Shown: positions 27,050 through 37,146, counted from the first letter of the stretch. The stretch: 64,000 nt of DNA from Lachnospiraceae bacterium (GCA_910575035.1 CAJTDL010000015.1:61038-125037), one strand, 5' to 3'. Numbers and translations are program-made. Notes: generated by a model not told the origin, from the sequence alone.

Positions 27050-30000
27050 ATGTGGAAACGCATTATTTGCTTATTGATATCATCGCAGCTTGTTATGGGA
27101 AATATGCATGGGGTACAGGATACCCCAAGGGCTGCAGCAGAGAGTTTAAGGACAGAGAGCCGCCTGTCGAAAGAATGCCTGGCACCAGAAAACCAGCCAT
27201 TCCAGAAAAACTCACAGACAGAAGGGGGATTATCCCAAGGAAGCCTTAAGGAAGAAAACGATCCATCTAAAGAAAGGTTGGGGTTAGAAGAACAATCCTC
27301 AAAAGAAAGTTTAAAGGCAGAAAACTACCCATCTAGTAAAAACTTGGAATTGGGAGAACAATCTTCAAAGGAGAGTTTAGAGGCAGAAAACGATCCATCC
27401 AGGGAAAACTTGGAAAAGGAGGGACAATCCTCAGAGGAAAGCCCGGAAGAAAGGAGGCATTCTCCCAAGGAAAGTTTGGAAGCAGAAAAACATGTATCAG
27501 AGGAAAGCTTGGAGTCGGAAAAGCGTAAGGCTTTTCGGGAGCGTTTTGAGGAGCTTCAGAATAAATGGGGGCTTTTGGAGTATGAAAAGGAGGATGACCG
27601 TTTTTTCCAAACGGGAAGGCTTTTGGCAGAGACAGGGCGGGAATTTGATCTGTATGGGGCAAAAGAAGCCTTGCGTCATGAGAATTTTTTTGTCCTTCAA
27701 TATGATACATTAGAAGCAGTGAAAGAGGCTTATAAAAAACTTTTAAAGGATGGCATACAGGTTGTGCCAGATATTTTATCAGAGAATCTGGAACTGGAAT
27801 GGGAGTTTTTTACAGGCCAGGAAGGCAATGGGGAAGGGGGAAAGCCCTGGGAAGGATTTTTGGAAAGATGGCGGATGCTGCTGTTTTCAGAAGATGCTTT
27901 TGAGGAGGAGCAGTGGAGCGAAGAAATATCACAGCCAGAACGGTATAATACAAAGGAAGAGTACTATGGCAAACAGGATGACTGTAAAAGCAACAGCGGG
28001 CATTTCTATCTGTTTGTGCGGAAAGAAGATGTAAAAATAGAAAAGGGCGCATGGTATAAAATAGAAATGAGCCTGCCTACCGTTTCCTCTTATCAAAGCC
28101 AGGATATTACCTGGAGGCTTCTGTATCTGAAGAAAAAAGAAGGGGGGATTTCCAATATTGCAAACTGGAGCTGGACAATTAAAGCGCCATCAGGGGAAGA
28201 TCCCTATTCCCTTGCATTGGAAAAAGGGAAATCCTGGGAGAAAACCAGGCAAAACGGCAGCGGTGCCAATCCTGTCTTGAGGAATATGCCGGCAATCCCG
28301 GAAAATACAAATGGTTATTACTTTAAATTATGCGGCAAGCTGCTTTATGAATATCCCGGATATCATATGGTGTTGGATGAAAGCGTATACCAGGATCTGG
28401 ACTTGTTTGATATAGAACCGGAAAATATGCAGATACAACGGAAGGATGATGTTTTGGATCCAGAGGAAAAGCCCTGGACTGGACATGGGTATTTTAAATT
28501 TGCCATTGATACAAATAATACAGGAATGACAAATTACGGAGAATCCCACAAGTTTCACCATGCTGTATTTGGGCTTTGCCTGAAACCAAACCAATATGTG
28601 GTAAAATATGAGCCAAATGGAGGATCTGGAACGATGAAAGATACAAAAGCCATTTATGATATCGCTTTTTCCCTGCGGGGCAATCAATTTAAACGTGCAG
28701 GGTATACCTTTGCTGGATGGTCTGTGAAGGCAGACGGTTCTGGCAAGCGCTACAAAAACAAAGAGGCGGGGCTGATGAACCTGGCCACAAAGGATGGCCA
28801 GGCAGTGACCCTTTATGCCCAGTGGAAGCCTGTTGTATACAAGGTTACATTGAAAAACCAGCTGAAGTCCCCAAAGACAGCAGGGACAAAAAAGATTTAT
28901 AAAAAGTATGGGGAGGGCTGGTATCTGGACGCGCTTTGTACAGAGCCCTTAAAGGCACAAAAGAAAAACGAAAAGATTATTATTCCTGAAAAGGAAGGAT
29001 ATGTCTTTCTGGGCTATTATGATGCCATAGAAGGGGGAAGCAAAATGATCAGTAAGGAAGGGAAGCTGACCCAGAAGGGGGCGGCAGGTTCCATGCTTAT
29101 GGAAGACAGTGTCTGGTATGCCCATTATAAATATTTGGTAACCTGCCAGGATTTTGCGGATGTTCCATGCGATTTGAACAAATCGAATCTGGGCAGCAGG
29201 GAAGAAGGAAAGGCGTTTCTTAGTTATGAGGAGGGGCTTAAGAGTACGGTGATCCAAATGGAACAGAGCGGATTTACAGTTCAGTTGAAAGGGATGCCAG
29301 AGGGAACCCAAATCGGGATATTTACTTCTAAGAAAAAAGGCGCATCTGCATCAGGAGCCTCTGGGCAGTCTGGAAAAGCAACCCTTTCCTTTTCTCCTGA
29401 GGAAAGCGCGGCATATCAGCTGACAGTGATGAAAAATGGGAAAAAGCTGTTGGAGAAAGAGGTTTATTTTTATGGCGGAAGGTTCCGCGCCTTGTTAAAA
29501 TTAGGGGAACAGGCAAAAGCGAAGAAGAAAGAAGCGAAAGATCATGCATCTGGGGAGGAATGGGGAGTTTACGCAGAGGAATATCCCAATTACCAGTGCG
29601 CAGGGTATTCCAGTGTGGAAAATATCCAGTCCCCAGAGCAGGTATGCCGTTATTTTATTTACAGGGATATCAATGTGGCATACAATGGAAACGGGGCTAC
29701 AGAGGGAAAGAACATGATGGAATGCAGCGTGCCGTTAGAGGCATGCTATCAATTCCGGGACAACCCTTACCGAAAGTCAGAAACCATGACAAAAAAGACT
29801 GCGGAAGGAAAAAGCTATACCTGTAAGGTAAAGTATGGTTTCCAGGGCTGGCGTCTGGGTATTTCTCGCCAGCAATCGCAGGAACAGGAAGCATCCTTGG
29901 CAGATGCCTTTGCAGAAGGCATATATAAGCTGCCATCCAAAGGGGAAATGATTGAGATCTACGAACAGGCTAAAATGAAAAATGCCATTTCCAAAGTGCC

Positions 30001-31039
30001 TGTAGAGCCATTGGAAACCTATCATATTTCCAGCCCGTATGTGGATACAAGGCCTGCTTTTCATCAGGTTTCCCCTCTGTTAGTGACAGAGTACATCAAT
30101 TTTATGGCAGAGTGGGATGCATTCCCTACGATTGTGCAAAAGCCAGGGGACAAGATGGAGTTTTATGAAGGGGAGGAGGTAAGCAAGGAAGCCCTGGTCT
30201 CCCATTTGGCTGTCCATGATACGGAAGACAGCGCCCAGCAAAATCTTGGGACAGAGATCAGCGATAAAGTCCAGATCCGGAAAATTGCTTATCCCGCTTC
30301 CAGGAACAAAAGCCAGAAAGCCTATGTGAAAGAATATAAGGAAGATGTGCCAGAAGGCTTTTTGTTGGATACATATTATCTGAAGCTGGAGGAAAACGAG
30401 GGTGTAGACGTCCTGGTGACGTTTTCTGTCACAGACAGTGTGGGAAATACCACAGAGGAGGTGATTCCAGTTACGGTAAAATACAACCATTATCCTGAAA
30501 TCCAAAGTGAAGATGTATTTTATTATTTGAAGGAAGAAGCGAATCGGGGTGAAATAACGGCAGAGTCGCTTTTAAGCCAGGCCAAGGCAAAAGATACAGA
30601 GGATGGGGATATTAGTGAAAAGCTGAGCCTGAAAGAGTTCGACCCTCAGCTTCTGCGGATGCAGAGGGAGCCAAAGGCTGAATTTAAGGCCATTTATCAG
30701 GTGACAGACGCCTATAAAAAGACATCCAGTAAAGAAGTAAAGCTGATTGTATGGGATGAAGAGGCAGAAGGGCAGATGGCTCCACAGTCCTATGTCCGTT
30801 ATATTTCAAAGGAGCATCTGGATACCTTGGAGGAACATTCCATCTGGCGGGAAACGCAAAACCATGATTACCTGCAATCCATCCTGCAAAAACAGGAGCC
30901 AGCAGAAACCTGGGAATTCTCCCATGAAGATGTCCTGGCAGCCCAAGAATGGATGACAGAGGGGGGATCTGGGAATTGGAAAGCTGGGCAGGAAGCAAAC
31001 CAAGGATTTTTGGAACGGTTTTCAGAATGTAAAAAGTAA
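27050..31039 (+). CDS. Large secreted repeat protein, probable surface adhesin
   Basis: 1329 residues. The N-terminus has a weak signal peptide (MWKRIICLLISSQLVMGN). Residues about 60-165 are four tandem 22-residue Glu/Ser-rich repeats. An N-terminal domain of unknown type (about 165-530) is followed by an InlB B-type repeat (GYTFAGWSV, about 522-598), further beta domains, another Tyr/Asn repeat (about 870-950), and two cadherin-like/DUF5011-type domains (about 1025-1245, with FSVTDSVGNTTEEVIP and IYQVTDAYKKTSSKEV). No LPxTG tail is seen. Last gene of the pilus cluster; could be the adhesin carried by the pilus. Confidence 0.75.
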   Translation: MWKRIICLLISSQLVMGNMHGVQDTPRAAAESLRTESRLSKECLAPENQPFQKNSQTEGGLSQGSLKEENDPSKERLGLEEQSSKESLKAENYPSSKNLELGEQSSKESLEAENDPSRENLEKEGQSSEESPEERRHSPKESLEAEKHVSEESLESEKRKAFRERFEELQNKWGLLEYEKEDDRFFQTGRLLAETGREFDLYGAKEALRHENFFVLQYDTLEAVKEAYKKLLKDGIQVVPDILSENLELEWEFFTGQEGNGEGGKPWEGFLERWRMLLFSEDAFEEEQWSEEISQPERYNTKEEYYGKQDDCKSNSGHFYLFVRKEDVKIEKGAWYKIEMSLPTVSSYQSQDITWRLLYLKKKEGGISNIANWSWTIKAPSGEDPYSLALEKGKSWEKTRQNGSGANPVLRNMPAIPENTNGYYFKLCGKLLYEYPGYHMVLDESVYQDLDLFDIEPENMQIQRKDDVLDPEEKPWTGHGYFKFAIDTNNTGMTNYGESHKFHHAVFGLCLKPNQYVVKYEPNGGSGTMKDTKAIYDIAFSLRGNQFKRAGYTFAGWSVKADGSGKRYKNKEAGLMNLATKDGQAVTLYAQWKPVVYKVTLKNQLKSPKTAGTKKIYKKYGEGWYLDALCTEPLKAQKKNEKIIIPEKEGYVFLGYYDAIEGGSKMISKEGKLTQKGAAGSMLMEDSVWYAHYKYLVTCQDFADVPCDLNKSNLGSREEGKAFLSYEEGLKSTVIQMEQSGFTVQLKGMPEGTQIGIFTSKKKGASASGASGQSGKATLSFSPEESAAYQLTVMKNGKKLLEKEVYFYGGRFRALLKLGEQAKAKKKEAKDHASGEEWGVYAEEYPNYQCAGYSSVENIQSPEQVCRYFIYRDINVAYNGNGATEGKNMMECSVPLEACYQFRDNPYRKSETMTKKTAEGKSYTCKVKYGFQGWRLGISRQQSQEQEASLADAFAEGIYKLPSKGEMIEIYEQAKMKNAISKVPVEPLETYHISSPYVDTRPAFHQVSPLLVTEYINFMAEWDAFPTIVQKPGDKMEFYEGEEVSKEALVSHLAVHDTEDSAQQNLGTEISDKVQIRKIAYPASRNKSQKAYVKEYKEDVPEGFLLDTYYLKLEENEGVDVLVTFSVTDSVGNTTEEVIPVTVKYNHYPEIQSEDVFYYLKEEANRGEITAESLLSQAKAKDTEDGDISEKLSLKEFDPQLLRMQREPKAEFKAIYQVTDAYKKTSSKEVKLIVWDEEAEGQMAPQSYVRYISKEHLDTLEEHSIWRETQNHDYLQSILQKQEPAETWEFSHEDVLAAQEWMTEGGSGNWKAGQEANQGFLERFSECKK
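27224..27510 (+). repeat. 66-bp tandem repeats encoding 22-residue units
   Basis: Copies of the unit G(A/G)ACAATCCTC or GAACAATCTTC start at 27290, 27356 and 27422, exactly 66 bases apart, with a further diverged unit on each side. The encoded core is (E/G)(E/Q)QSS-ES-EAE-DPS. Length variation between strains is likely. Confidence 0.8.
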
Positions 31040-31122
31040 TTATGGAATGCAAGAGCTGATAGCCTATGTATATGTCAGGTGGGGCTGTAAGCTTATCGTT
31101 AAGGAAATTTGGCAATCTGGAC

Positions 31123-31150
31123 GCTGGATGCAAAAGCTTTTGCATCCAGC
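31123..31150. terminator. Bidirectional terminator, 28-nt palindrome
   Basis: GCTGGATGCAAAAG and its exact complement form a perfect palindrome between the convergent stops at 31039 and 31165. On the plus strand it is followed by TGGTTTTCATT. A short loop forms from the central AAAGCTTT. It probably ends both transcripts. Confidence 0.75.
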
Positions 31151-31164
31151 TGGTTTTCATTCCC

Positions 31165-32190
31165 TTATTTCAGGGCATTCTCGGCAAAGGAGGTGTCTAC
31201 TAAATCAGCGTAGGAAGGTTCTTCTGTCAATTCTCCAGCTTCAGAAAGGATGTCAAGGAGCAGGCGGAAACTGGATTCTTCAAAGATAAGGTTTTCCTTC
31301 CAGGTGTCTTGTTCATAATACCGTTTGATAATGGCCGTGAGGGTTTCTATGTCTGTTTCTTTAAACTGTGGTGAAATCACATCAGCAATGTCTTCTGGCG
31401 TATGGGAAAGGGTGTAGTCCATGCCTTTTTGCAGGGCGTTGGTGAATTTTTGTACCACATCTGGATGGTTTTTCAGGTAGCTGGACTTTGCGCTGAAGGC
31501 AGTATAAGGGACATAGCCGGAATCAATCCCCAAAGAGGCCACTACATGGCCTGCGCCTTCTGTCTCCAAGGCGGTGGCGCCAGGCTCAAATTCAACAGAA
31601 AAATCTCCTTTTCCGCCGGAGAATGCAGCGGCGGTGGAGCCAAAATCAATGCTCTGGTCAATGGTAAGATCCCGGGTAATGTCAATCTTATTTTTTTTCA
31701 GGATAAACTCAAATACCATTTCTGGCATCCCGCCTTTTCTTCCTCCCAGCACTTCCTTGCCCTTTAGGTCATCCCAGGTAAAATCAGGCATTTCTTCCCG
31801 GGCGACCAGGAAGTTGCCTGCCCGCTGCGTCAGCTGGGCAAAATTCACGACACAGTCCTGTGCGCCTTCGTTGTAAGTGTAGATGGTGGATTCTGGGCCC
31901 ATAAACCCAATGTCTGCCTCGTCAGAAAGGACAGCTGTCATTGTCTTGTCTGCGCCGAATCCAGTGACAAGGGTCAGGTTAATGCCTTCTTCTGTAAAAT
32001 AGCCCTTTTCAATGGCTATATACAGTGGGGCGTAGAAAATGGAATGTGCCACCTCGTTCAATGTGACATCTGTCAATTTTTTGCTGCTTCGTTCCTTTGC
32101 ATCAGAGGCGCATCCTGCCAGCGTGAACGTTGCGGCAGACAGCATGAAGCAGAGCAGGCATAGGAGAACATGTGATAAGCTTTTTTTCAT
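31165..32190 (-). CDS. ABC transporter substrate-binding lipoprotein (NMT1/SsuA-like)
   Basis: 341 residues starting MKKSLSHVLLCLLCFML; ATG 32190 follows AGAAGGAC. Lipobox LAGC places it on the outer membrane face. The NMT1/SsuA fold shows in AHSIFYAPLYIAIEKGYF, GADKTMTAVLSDEADIGFMG and the C-terminal SYADLVDTSFAENALK. Such proteins bind sulfonates, pyrimidines (THI5 type) or similar small molecules. No permease or ATPase gene is next to it, so the partner transporter is elsewhere. Confidence 0.85.
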   Translation of the reverse strand: MKKSLSHVLLCLLCFMLSAATFTLAGCASDAKERSSKKLTDVTLNEVAHSIFYAPLYIAIEKGYFTEEGINLTLVTGFGADKTMTAVLSDEADIGFMGPESTIYTYNEGAQDCVVNFAQLTQRAGNFLVAREEMPDFTWDDLKGKEVLGGRKGGMPEMVFEFILKKNKIDITRDLTIDQSIDFGSTAAAFSGGKGDFSVEFEPGATALETEGAGHVVASLGIDSGYVPYTAFSAKSSYLKNHPDVVQKFTNALQKGMDYTLSHTPEDIADVISPQFKETDIETLTAIIKRYYEQDTWKENLIFEESSFRLLLDILSEAGELTEEPSYADLVDTSFAENALK

Positions 32191-32334
32191 ATTGTAGTCC
32201 TTCTGTTTTTTATATGATATGAAGCAGGGAGGCCAGAAGTTCCAAATTACCATCTTGCAAATTAGGCAGAAAAAGGCTAAAATGAGTGATTGGAAGCCAA
32301 AGGCTGCCAAAAGTATATAAGATGGAGGAGCAAT

Positions 32335-33051
32335 ATGTTAGATAAGATAGATTTACACACCCATACCATTGTCAGCGGCCATGCTTATAATACCCGCAGC
32401 GAGATGATCAAGACGGCAAAGGAAAAAGGACTGGAGATATATGCGGTTACAGAGCATGCGCCTGCCATGCCAGGGAGCTGCCATAGGATGTATTTTGTGA
32501 ATTACCGGGTACTGCCCAGGGAATATCAGGGGATGACGGTGCTGTATGGCGTGGAATTGAATATCCTTGACTATGCGGGAAATGTGGATTTGCCAGAATC
32601 AATCCTAAAAGAGATGGATGTGGTGCTGGCAAGCCTCCATACGCCCTGTTACCAGCCTGGAAGCGTAGAGGAAAATACAGACGCCTATATTGGAGCCATG
32701 AAAAATCCGTATATTAATATCATAGCCCATCCAGATGACATCCGATTTCCCATTGATTATGTGAAATTGGTAAAAGCAGCAAAGGTGCACCATGTAATCT
32801 TAGAAGTGAATAATGCTTCACTGTCCCCAGGAAGCTTTCGGGGAAATCCCCGGGAAAGGTACAAAGAGATGTTAGGGCTTTGCAAGCAATATGGTGTTCC
32901 AGTACTGATGGATTCCGATGCACATGTGGATGTGCTGGTGGGAGAGCACGGCAATGCCAGGGAAGTGCTGGAAGGGGCAGGATTTCCAGAAGAACTGGTG
33001 GTAAACGCCAATCCTCAAAAGTGGAAAGAGTACCTGAATTATTACCGATAG
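32335..33051 (+). CDS. PHP-domain phosphatase (YcdX-like)
   Basis: 238 residues starting MLDKIDLHTHTIVSGHAYNT; ATG 32335 follows GGAGGAGC. Metal motifs of the PHP fold are present: DLHTHT (6-11), TEHAPAMPG, the ELN segment after GVEL, SLHTP, IAHPDD and DSDAH. The gene is most like the YcdX phosphatase subfamily. Substrate unknown. An in-frame ATG at 32290 would give a poor N-terminus. Confidence 0.88.
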   Translation: MLDKIDLHTHTIVSGHAYNTRSEMIKTAKEKGLEIYAVTEHAPAMPGSCHRMYFVNYRVLPREYQGMTVLYGVELNILDYAGNVDLPESILKEMDVVLASLHTPCYQPGSVEENTDAYIGAMKNPYINIIAHPDDIRFPIDYVKLVKAAKVHHVILEVNNASLSPGSFRGNPRERYKEMLGLCKQYGVPVLMDSDAHVDVLVGEHGNAREVLEGAGFPEELVVNANPQKWKEYLNYYR

Positions 33052-33060
33052 GAATATTTT

Positions 33061-33110
33061 GCAGGCAGTGGGCAGGCAGCATATGTGCAGCCCATTGCCT
33101 GTATTTTTTT
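33061..33110 (+). terminator. Terminator after the PHP gene
   Basis: CAGGCAGTGGGC pairs with GCCCATTGCCTG (one mismatch) and is followed by TATTTTTTT. It closes the plus-strand unit before the minus-strand tRNA. Confidence 0.85.
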
Positions 33111-33114
33111 AAAT

Positions 33115-33142
33115 AGAAAAGGCTCTGTAATAATACAGAGCC
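33115..33142 (-). terminator. Terminator of tRNA-Leu
   Basis: GGCTCTGTA pairs perfectly with TACAGAGCC around ATTA, followed on the minus strand by TTTTCTATTT. It lies six bases after the tRNA 3' end. Confidence 0.85.
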
Positions 33143-33147
33143 TGTCA

Positions 33148-33230
33148 TGCAGGAAGAGGGACTTGAACCCTCACGTTGTCACCAACGGTGGATTTTGAGT
33201 CCACTGCGTCTGCCATTCCGCCATTCCTGC
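33148..33230 (-). tRNA. tRNA-Leu (anticodon CAA)
   Basis: 83-nt class II tRNA on the minus strand. Acceptor stem GCAGGAA/TTCCTGC with discriminator A, anticodon loop CTCAAAA giving CAA (reads UUG), long variable arm typical of Leu, and T-loop GGTTCAAGTCC. The CCA end is not encoded. A good promoter lies upstream and a terminator downstream, so it is a single-gene unit. Confidence 0.95.
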
Positions 33231-33262
33231 GTGAGAAATATTTGTTCACCCGAACAATAGAT

Positions 33263-33291
33263 ACTATACCACAGAAATAAATGGAATGCAA
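33263..33291 (-). promoter_or_regulatory. Promoter of tRNA-Leu
   Basis: TTGCAT and TATAGT separated by 17 bases on the minus strand, about 35 bases before the tRNA. Confidence 0.7.
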
Positions 33292-33319
33292 GTATTTTTT
33301 GAAAATTTTTGAAAAAATT

Positions 33320-35506
33320 TTACTTTTCTTTTATATGGGCATTTGCCTCATCTCCAAAATGGTTTCCGTTGACTGCTTTGTCAGTGCTGTTTGGCGTCTG
33401 TTCCATGGTGTCATCTGTGGTATCCTCCGATGGGGCGGCAGGGTTTTCTGTTGTTTCTGATGAAGCTTTCAAATAAGAAATCTCATTGGAGCTTCGGAAA
33501 ATTGTATCGGAGGAGCCCATTTGGTTTACCACAAGGCTGTTTATGCCTTCCTGCAGGGCATTTATGGAAATGGCCAGCTCTGTACCGCTGCAGTAAGAGG
33601 TAGGCACGCGGGTGCCATTGACAAATAATTTGCTCCATTTGGTAAAATTTTTTCCGTAAATATGCAGCTCGTCTGCTTGTTCCTCCACATGGTCGGCGAT
33701 TACATCCTGCACGCCCATTTTCAGGTCAGAGGCAGGATAAGGATCCTCTCCATGGTAAGCGTATCGGTTTCCATATAAGGTATCGTATTGGAGCAATTCC
33801 ATATCTTTTGAAATATCCTCGGTCATTTGGTAATGGCTGCTCTGGTGGAAGGTGAACATAGTCCCTTCGTGAATGCCGGACTGCTCTGTAATAGCAGATA
33901 AAAGCTGGTAGGAGGTCAGATCCTGATCTACTTTTTCCAGGCCAAAGTTGTTCCAGGTAGCGTATTTTGTCTTAAAAATACTGCCGCTGGCCATGTTCTC
34001 TGGGGTAAGCCCCATCGTAGGCAAATGGTCTCCGAAAAGCACCAGGACAGTTTTTTCATCACGTTTGGAGAGCATATCGGTTAAATTGGCAATAAACTTA
34101 TCCACTTCATGGATTTCATTGACATAATATTCCCATTCATTGTTTTTCCCTTCGCTTTCCGCGCCGGTTACCGTGATTTCCGGGTTCTCAATTACCTTTT
34201 CCGTAGGATAGGCGCCATGCCCCTGCACAGTGATAGTATAGACGAAATCCTGCTGTTCTGTGGAGTCCAGGGCTTTTTCTACTTCCCCGATTAAAATGTC
34301 ATCTGTCGGCCAGGTGCCTAAGGGAGTGTATTCCTGGATATCCATCATCTCCTTGCTGGTAAAGCTGTCGAAGCCCATTTGTGTAAAAGCATTCCTGCGG
34401 CTGTAGAAATTGCCGCCATTGTTATGTACTACATGGGTTCCATAGCCTAAGTGGCTTTTTAAATCAGAAGCAATGCTCTCACAGGAGGTGGATTTCAGGA
34501 TGGTCTTGTAAGGATATTCCCCAAGCCCAAAATATTTCATGCCCATGCCTGTGAGGATTTCAAATTCTGTATTAGCAGTGCCTGCGCCTACCACTGGAAC
34601 GGTCAGATACCCTGACGAATAATTTTGGGACAGGTGGTCAAAATTAGGGATAGGGTTCTGGGAGCATTCCAAAAAGTTGATTTCCTTGGGATCCACGAAG
34701 GATTCCAACAATACACAGATGATATTTGGAAGGTCTTCTGTGTCCGATTCCTTTTGGGCAACCTTTGAAAGCGCTGTATCTACGCTTTCCTGTGTATAAT
34801 CCTTTGGCTCAGCCATGCCCTGGTCCAGGATGCTGGCAGAAAAGCTGTACACAAATCCATAGTCCTTGTATCCTTGGGCAATATTTTCAAAGTAATCCGC
34901 CAGAACGTTGCTGCTGACAGCCGCCTGGGTTACCATTGGGATAAAGGTGATAAAAAGGCCGATGGCAAGGGCGCTGGCCAGCCGGTTTTGCTTTCCCTTG
35001 TATTTGGGGCCTTTTTTCCAGAGGATCAGGATACCAGCCATAACAGCAATTACAATCAAGATTACAGCCAGCGCCTCTCCATCTGAAAAGTAATTGCTCT
35101 TCATGGCGAATAGGTCGTTGATCAGCTTTACATCTGTATAAGTAAAGGGGGTGACGCGCTTCAGCAATACACACCCGTTAATGGTTCCCAAAAACAGCCA
35201 TAAGACACTGATCAGGGTACGCATCATAGCCCTTCTTCGGAAAAAATAAACCAGCTGGAAGGAAGTAAATACCAGCAGGGAATTGTAAAGGAACACCAGG
35301 CCCCGGTCAAACATAAAAGCAAAGGCATCCACAAAAGAGTGCCTGGAAATCATCTCGATAATAAAACAGATACTGCAGGACAGCAAATAGTGGAAGACTA
35401 GGGAGTAACGGTTCAGGAAAGCGACAAGCCCCTGGCGCTGCTCTGTGGTTAACAGGCGTTTGTTTTCTTTTCGTTTCGAAGTAATCTTTTTTAAAGTATT
35501 GAACAT
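33320..35506 (-). CDS. LTA synthase-family sulfatase with IPT-like tail
   Basis: 728 residues. Five membrane helices (about 38-55, 70-90, 95-115, 140-165, 183-205) lead to an extracellular sulfatase-type domain (about 255-560) with GAGTANTEFEILTG holding the catalytic Thr nucleophile, SYSRR-like region NFYSRRNAFTQMG, VQGHGAYP and FGDHLP metal ligands. This family polymerises glycerol phosphate onto lipids or cell-wall glycans. An extra C-terminal segment (about 610-685, ELHIYGKNFTKWSKLFVNG) looks like an IPT/TIG Ig fold, then a Thr/Glu-rich tail. The extension is unusual. Monocistronic and divergent from folC. Confidence 0.85.
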   Translation of the reverse strand: MFNTLKKITSKRKENKRLLTTEQRQGLVAFLNRYSLVFHYLLSCSICFIIEMISRHSFVDAFAFMFDRGLVFLYNSLLVFTSFQLVYFFRRRAMMRTLISVLWLFLGTINGCVLLKRVTPFTYTDVKLINDLFAMKSNYFSDGEALAVILIVIAVMAGILILWKKGPKYKGKQNRLASALAIGLFITFIPMVTQAAVSSNVLADYFENIAQGYKDYGFVYSFSASILDQGMAEPKDYTQESVDTALSKVAQKESDTEDLPNIICVLLESFVDPKEINFLECSQNPIPNFDHLSQNYSSGYLTVPVVGAGTANTEFEILTGMGMKYFGLGEYPYKTILKSTSCESIASDLKSHLGYGTHVVHNNGGNFYSRRNAFTQMGFDSFTSKEMMDIQEYTPLGTWPTDDILIGEVEKALDSTEQQDFVYTITVQGHGAYPTEKVIENPEITVTGAESEGKNNEWEYYVNEIHEVDKFIANLTDMLSKRDEKTVLVLFGDHLPTMGLTPENMASGSIFKTKYATWNNFGLEKVDQDLTSYQLLSAITEQSGIHEGTMFTFHQSSHYQMTEDISKDMELLQYDTLYGNRYAYHGEDPYPASDLKMGVQDVIADHVEEQADELHIYGKNFTKWSKLFVNGTRVPTSYCSGTELAISINALQEGINSLVVNQMGSSDTIFRSSNEISYLKASSETTENPAAPSEDTTDDTMEQTPNSTDKAVNGNHFGDEANAHIKEK

Positions 35507-35717
35507 ATTCTCATCATCCTTTATTATTATTATGTGCTTTACTTAAAAATGTGAACAAAGTATGAATATTATGAATAATATATTTCTCATAGCAAAGATT
35601 ATCTCACTTTTTTTGGAAAAGTCAACTGATAAATTTAAAAATTAAAGGTCGTAAAATAAAAATTAATAAAATCTTCAAAATTGCTTTACGGGGAAACAAG
35701 GAAAGGAGAAAGGCTGG

Positions 35718-37145
35718 ATGAAACAGCAAAATATGCAGAAAAAAACACAGAATCCCAAGGGTTTGCTTGGCAAAAAAGGAAAGGGGGAGCCAGAAAGATT
35801 ATCTGGTGGAGAAGCACAGGCAGGGGGGGGAGGCCCGTCTGGTGAAAATGGGCGGCAGCAAAAAGAAAACATACAAGGGTATTTAGGGGAGCTGCAGAAG
35901 CTGGGAATTGTTCTGGGGCTGGAAAGTATGCGTAACCTTATGGAAGAGTTGGGGAATGTCCAGGATAGGCTGCCGGCCATCCATGTGGCAGGGACAAATG
36001 GGAAAGGCTCTGTATGCGCCATGCTTTCTTCTATTTTATGTGAAGCAGGATATAAGGTGGGCACATACACGTCCCCAGCTGTTTTCAGCAGAAGGGAGCA
36101 GTATCAGGTGAATGGGGAAGCCATTTCCCAGGAAAATTTGGAGGAAATCCTGGCAGAGGTGAAAGAGGCCTGTGAGCGGCTCCTGGCACGGGGGAGGGCG
36201 CAGCCTACCGCATTTGAGGTGGAAACAGCCGCTGCGTTTTTATATTTCTGCCGCAGGGAATGCCAAGTGATCCTGCTGGAAGCTGGGATGGGCGGCGAGG
36301 GGGATGCCACAAATATAATAAGGAAGCCATTGGCCAGCATCCTGACCTCAATTAGTATGGACCATATGAAATTTTTGGGGGATAGCCTTGGGGAGATTGC
36401 AAGGGCAAAGGCGGGGATCATTAAGGAAGGGGGCGTGGCTATTGTGGCAGAGCCTGCACAGGAAGAGGTGCAACAGGCTATTGAAAGGGCTTGCCAGGAA
36501 AAGCATGCAGGCCTTGTATATGCAAAGGAAGGGGAGGCGAAGGGAGTTTCCCTGAAAAGTGGAAGGCTGTGCTTTTCCTATGGGGCATTGGGGGAAATTG
36601 CCCTGTCCATGACAGGATTTTACCAAATCCAAAACAGCATATGCGCCATAAAGGCGGCAGAAGCGCTGCAGGATATGGGGTGGGAGATTCCAGCCAGCGC
36701 TGTGAAAAAGGGGCTGGAAAAATCGCAGTGGGAAGGGCGTTTTTCTATTTTATGCCAGGAGCCGCTTTTTATTATAGATGGTGCCCATAATCAGGATGCG
36801 GCAGAAAAATTGCAGAAAACTTTGAAAATGGGTTTTACAAATCGCAAAATAATCTATATAATAGGAGTGCTTGCAGATAAAGAGTATGGGAAGATGCTGG
36901 ATAAGATGCTGCCTTTGGCCTGGAAGGTGTTTACTATTACGCCAGGGAACCCAAGGGCATTGCATGGCAGGGAATTAGCAGAAGTAGCTAAAAAATATCA
37001 TCGAGATATAACTTTTTTTCCTGAGATTTCAGAGGCGGTGCGCCAGTCTTTGGAAGTTGCAGCAAAGGAGCAGGCCATAGTATTGGCATTTGGCTCCCTG
37101 TCTTATCTGGGAGAAATAAAGAAAGCTCTGAAGGAGAACATATGA
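35718..37145 (+). CDS. folC: Folylpolyglutamate/dihydrofolate synthase
   Basis: 475 residues. Joins glutamate to dihydropteroate and extends the tail of folates. The P-loop [15 protein letters not shown] (about 90-104), [24 protein letters not shown], and the C-terminal [13 protein letters not shown] fit the family. The first 50 residues are Lys/Gly/Gln-rich and unlike the family; the start is kept because AAAGGAGAAAGG precedes it, but a later start near residue 45 would give normal length. First gene of the folate operon. Confidence 0.9.
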   Translation: MKQQNMQKKTQNPKGLLGKKGKGEPERLSGGEAQAGGGGPSGENGRQQKENIQGYLGELQKLGIVLGLESMRNLMEELGNVQDRLPAIHVAGTNGKGSVCAMLSSILCEAGYKVGTYTSPAVFSRREQYQVNGEAISQENLEEILAEVKEACERLLARGRAQPTAFEVETAAAFLYFCRRECQVILLEAGMGGEGDATNIIRKPLASILTSISMDHMKFLGDSLGEIARAKAGIIKEGGVAIVAEPAQEEVQQAIERACQEKHAGLVYAKEGEAKGVSLKSGRLCFSYGALGEIALSMTGFYQIQNSICAIKAAEALQDMGWEIPASAVKKGLEKSQWEGRFSILCQEPLFIIDGAHNQDAAEKLQKTLKMGFTNRKIIYIIGVLADKEYGKMLDKMLPLAWKVFTITPGNPRALHGRELAEVAKKYHRDITFFPEISEAVRQSLEVAAKEQAIVLAFGSLSYLGEIKKALKENI

Positions 37146-37146
37146 T

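Noticed and set aside
27224..27510. CRISPR-like array
   Set aside because: Spacing is regular, but units are coding 66-bp tandem repeats without distinct spacers and no cas genes are present.
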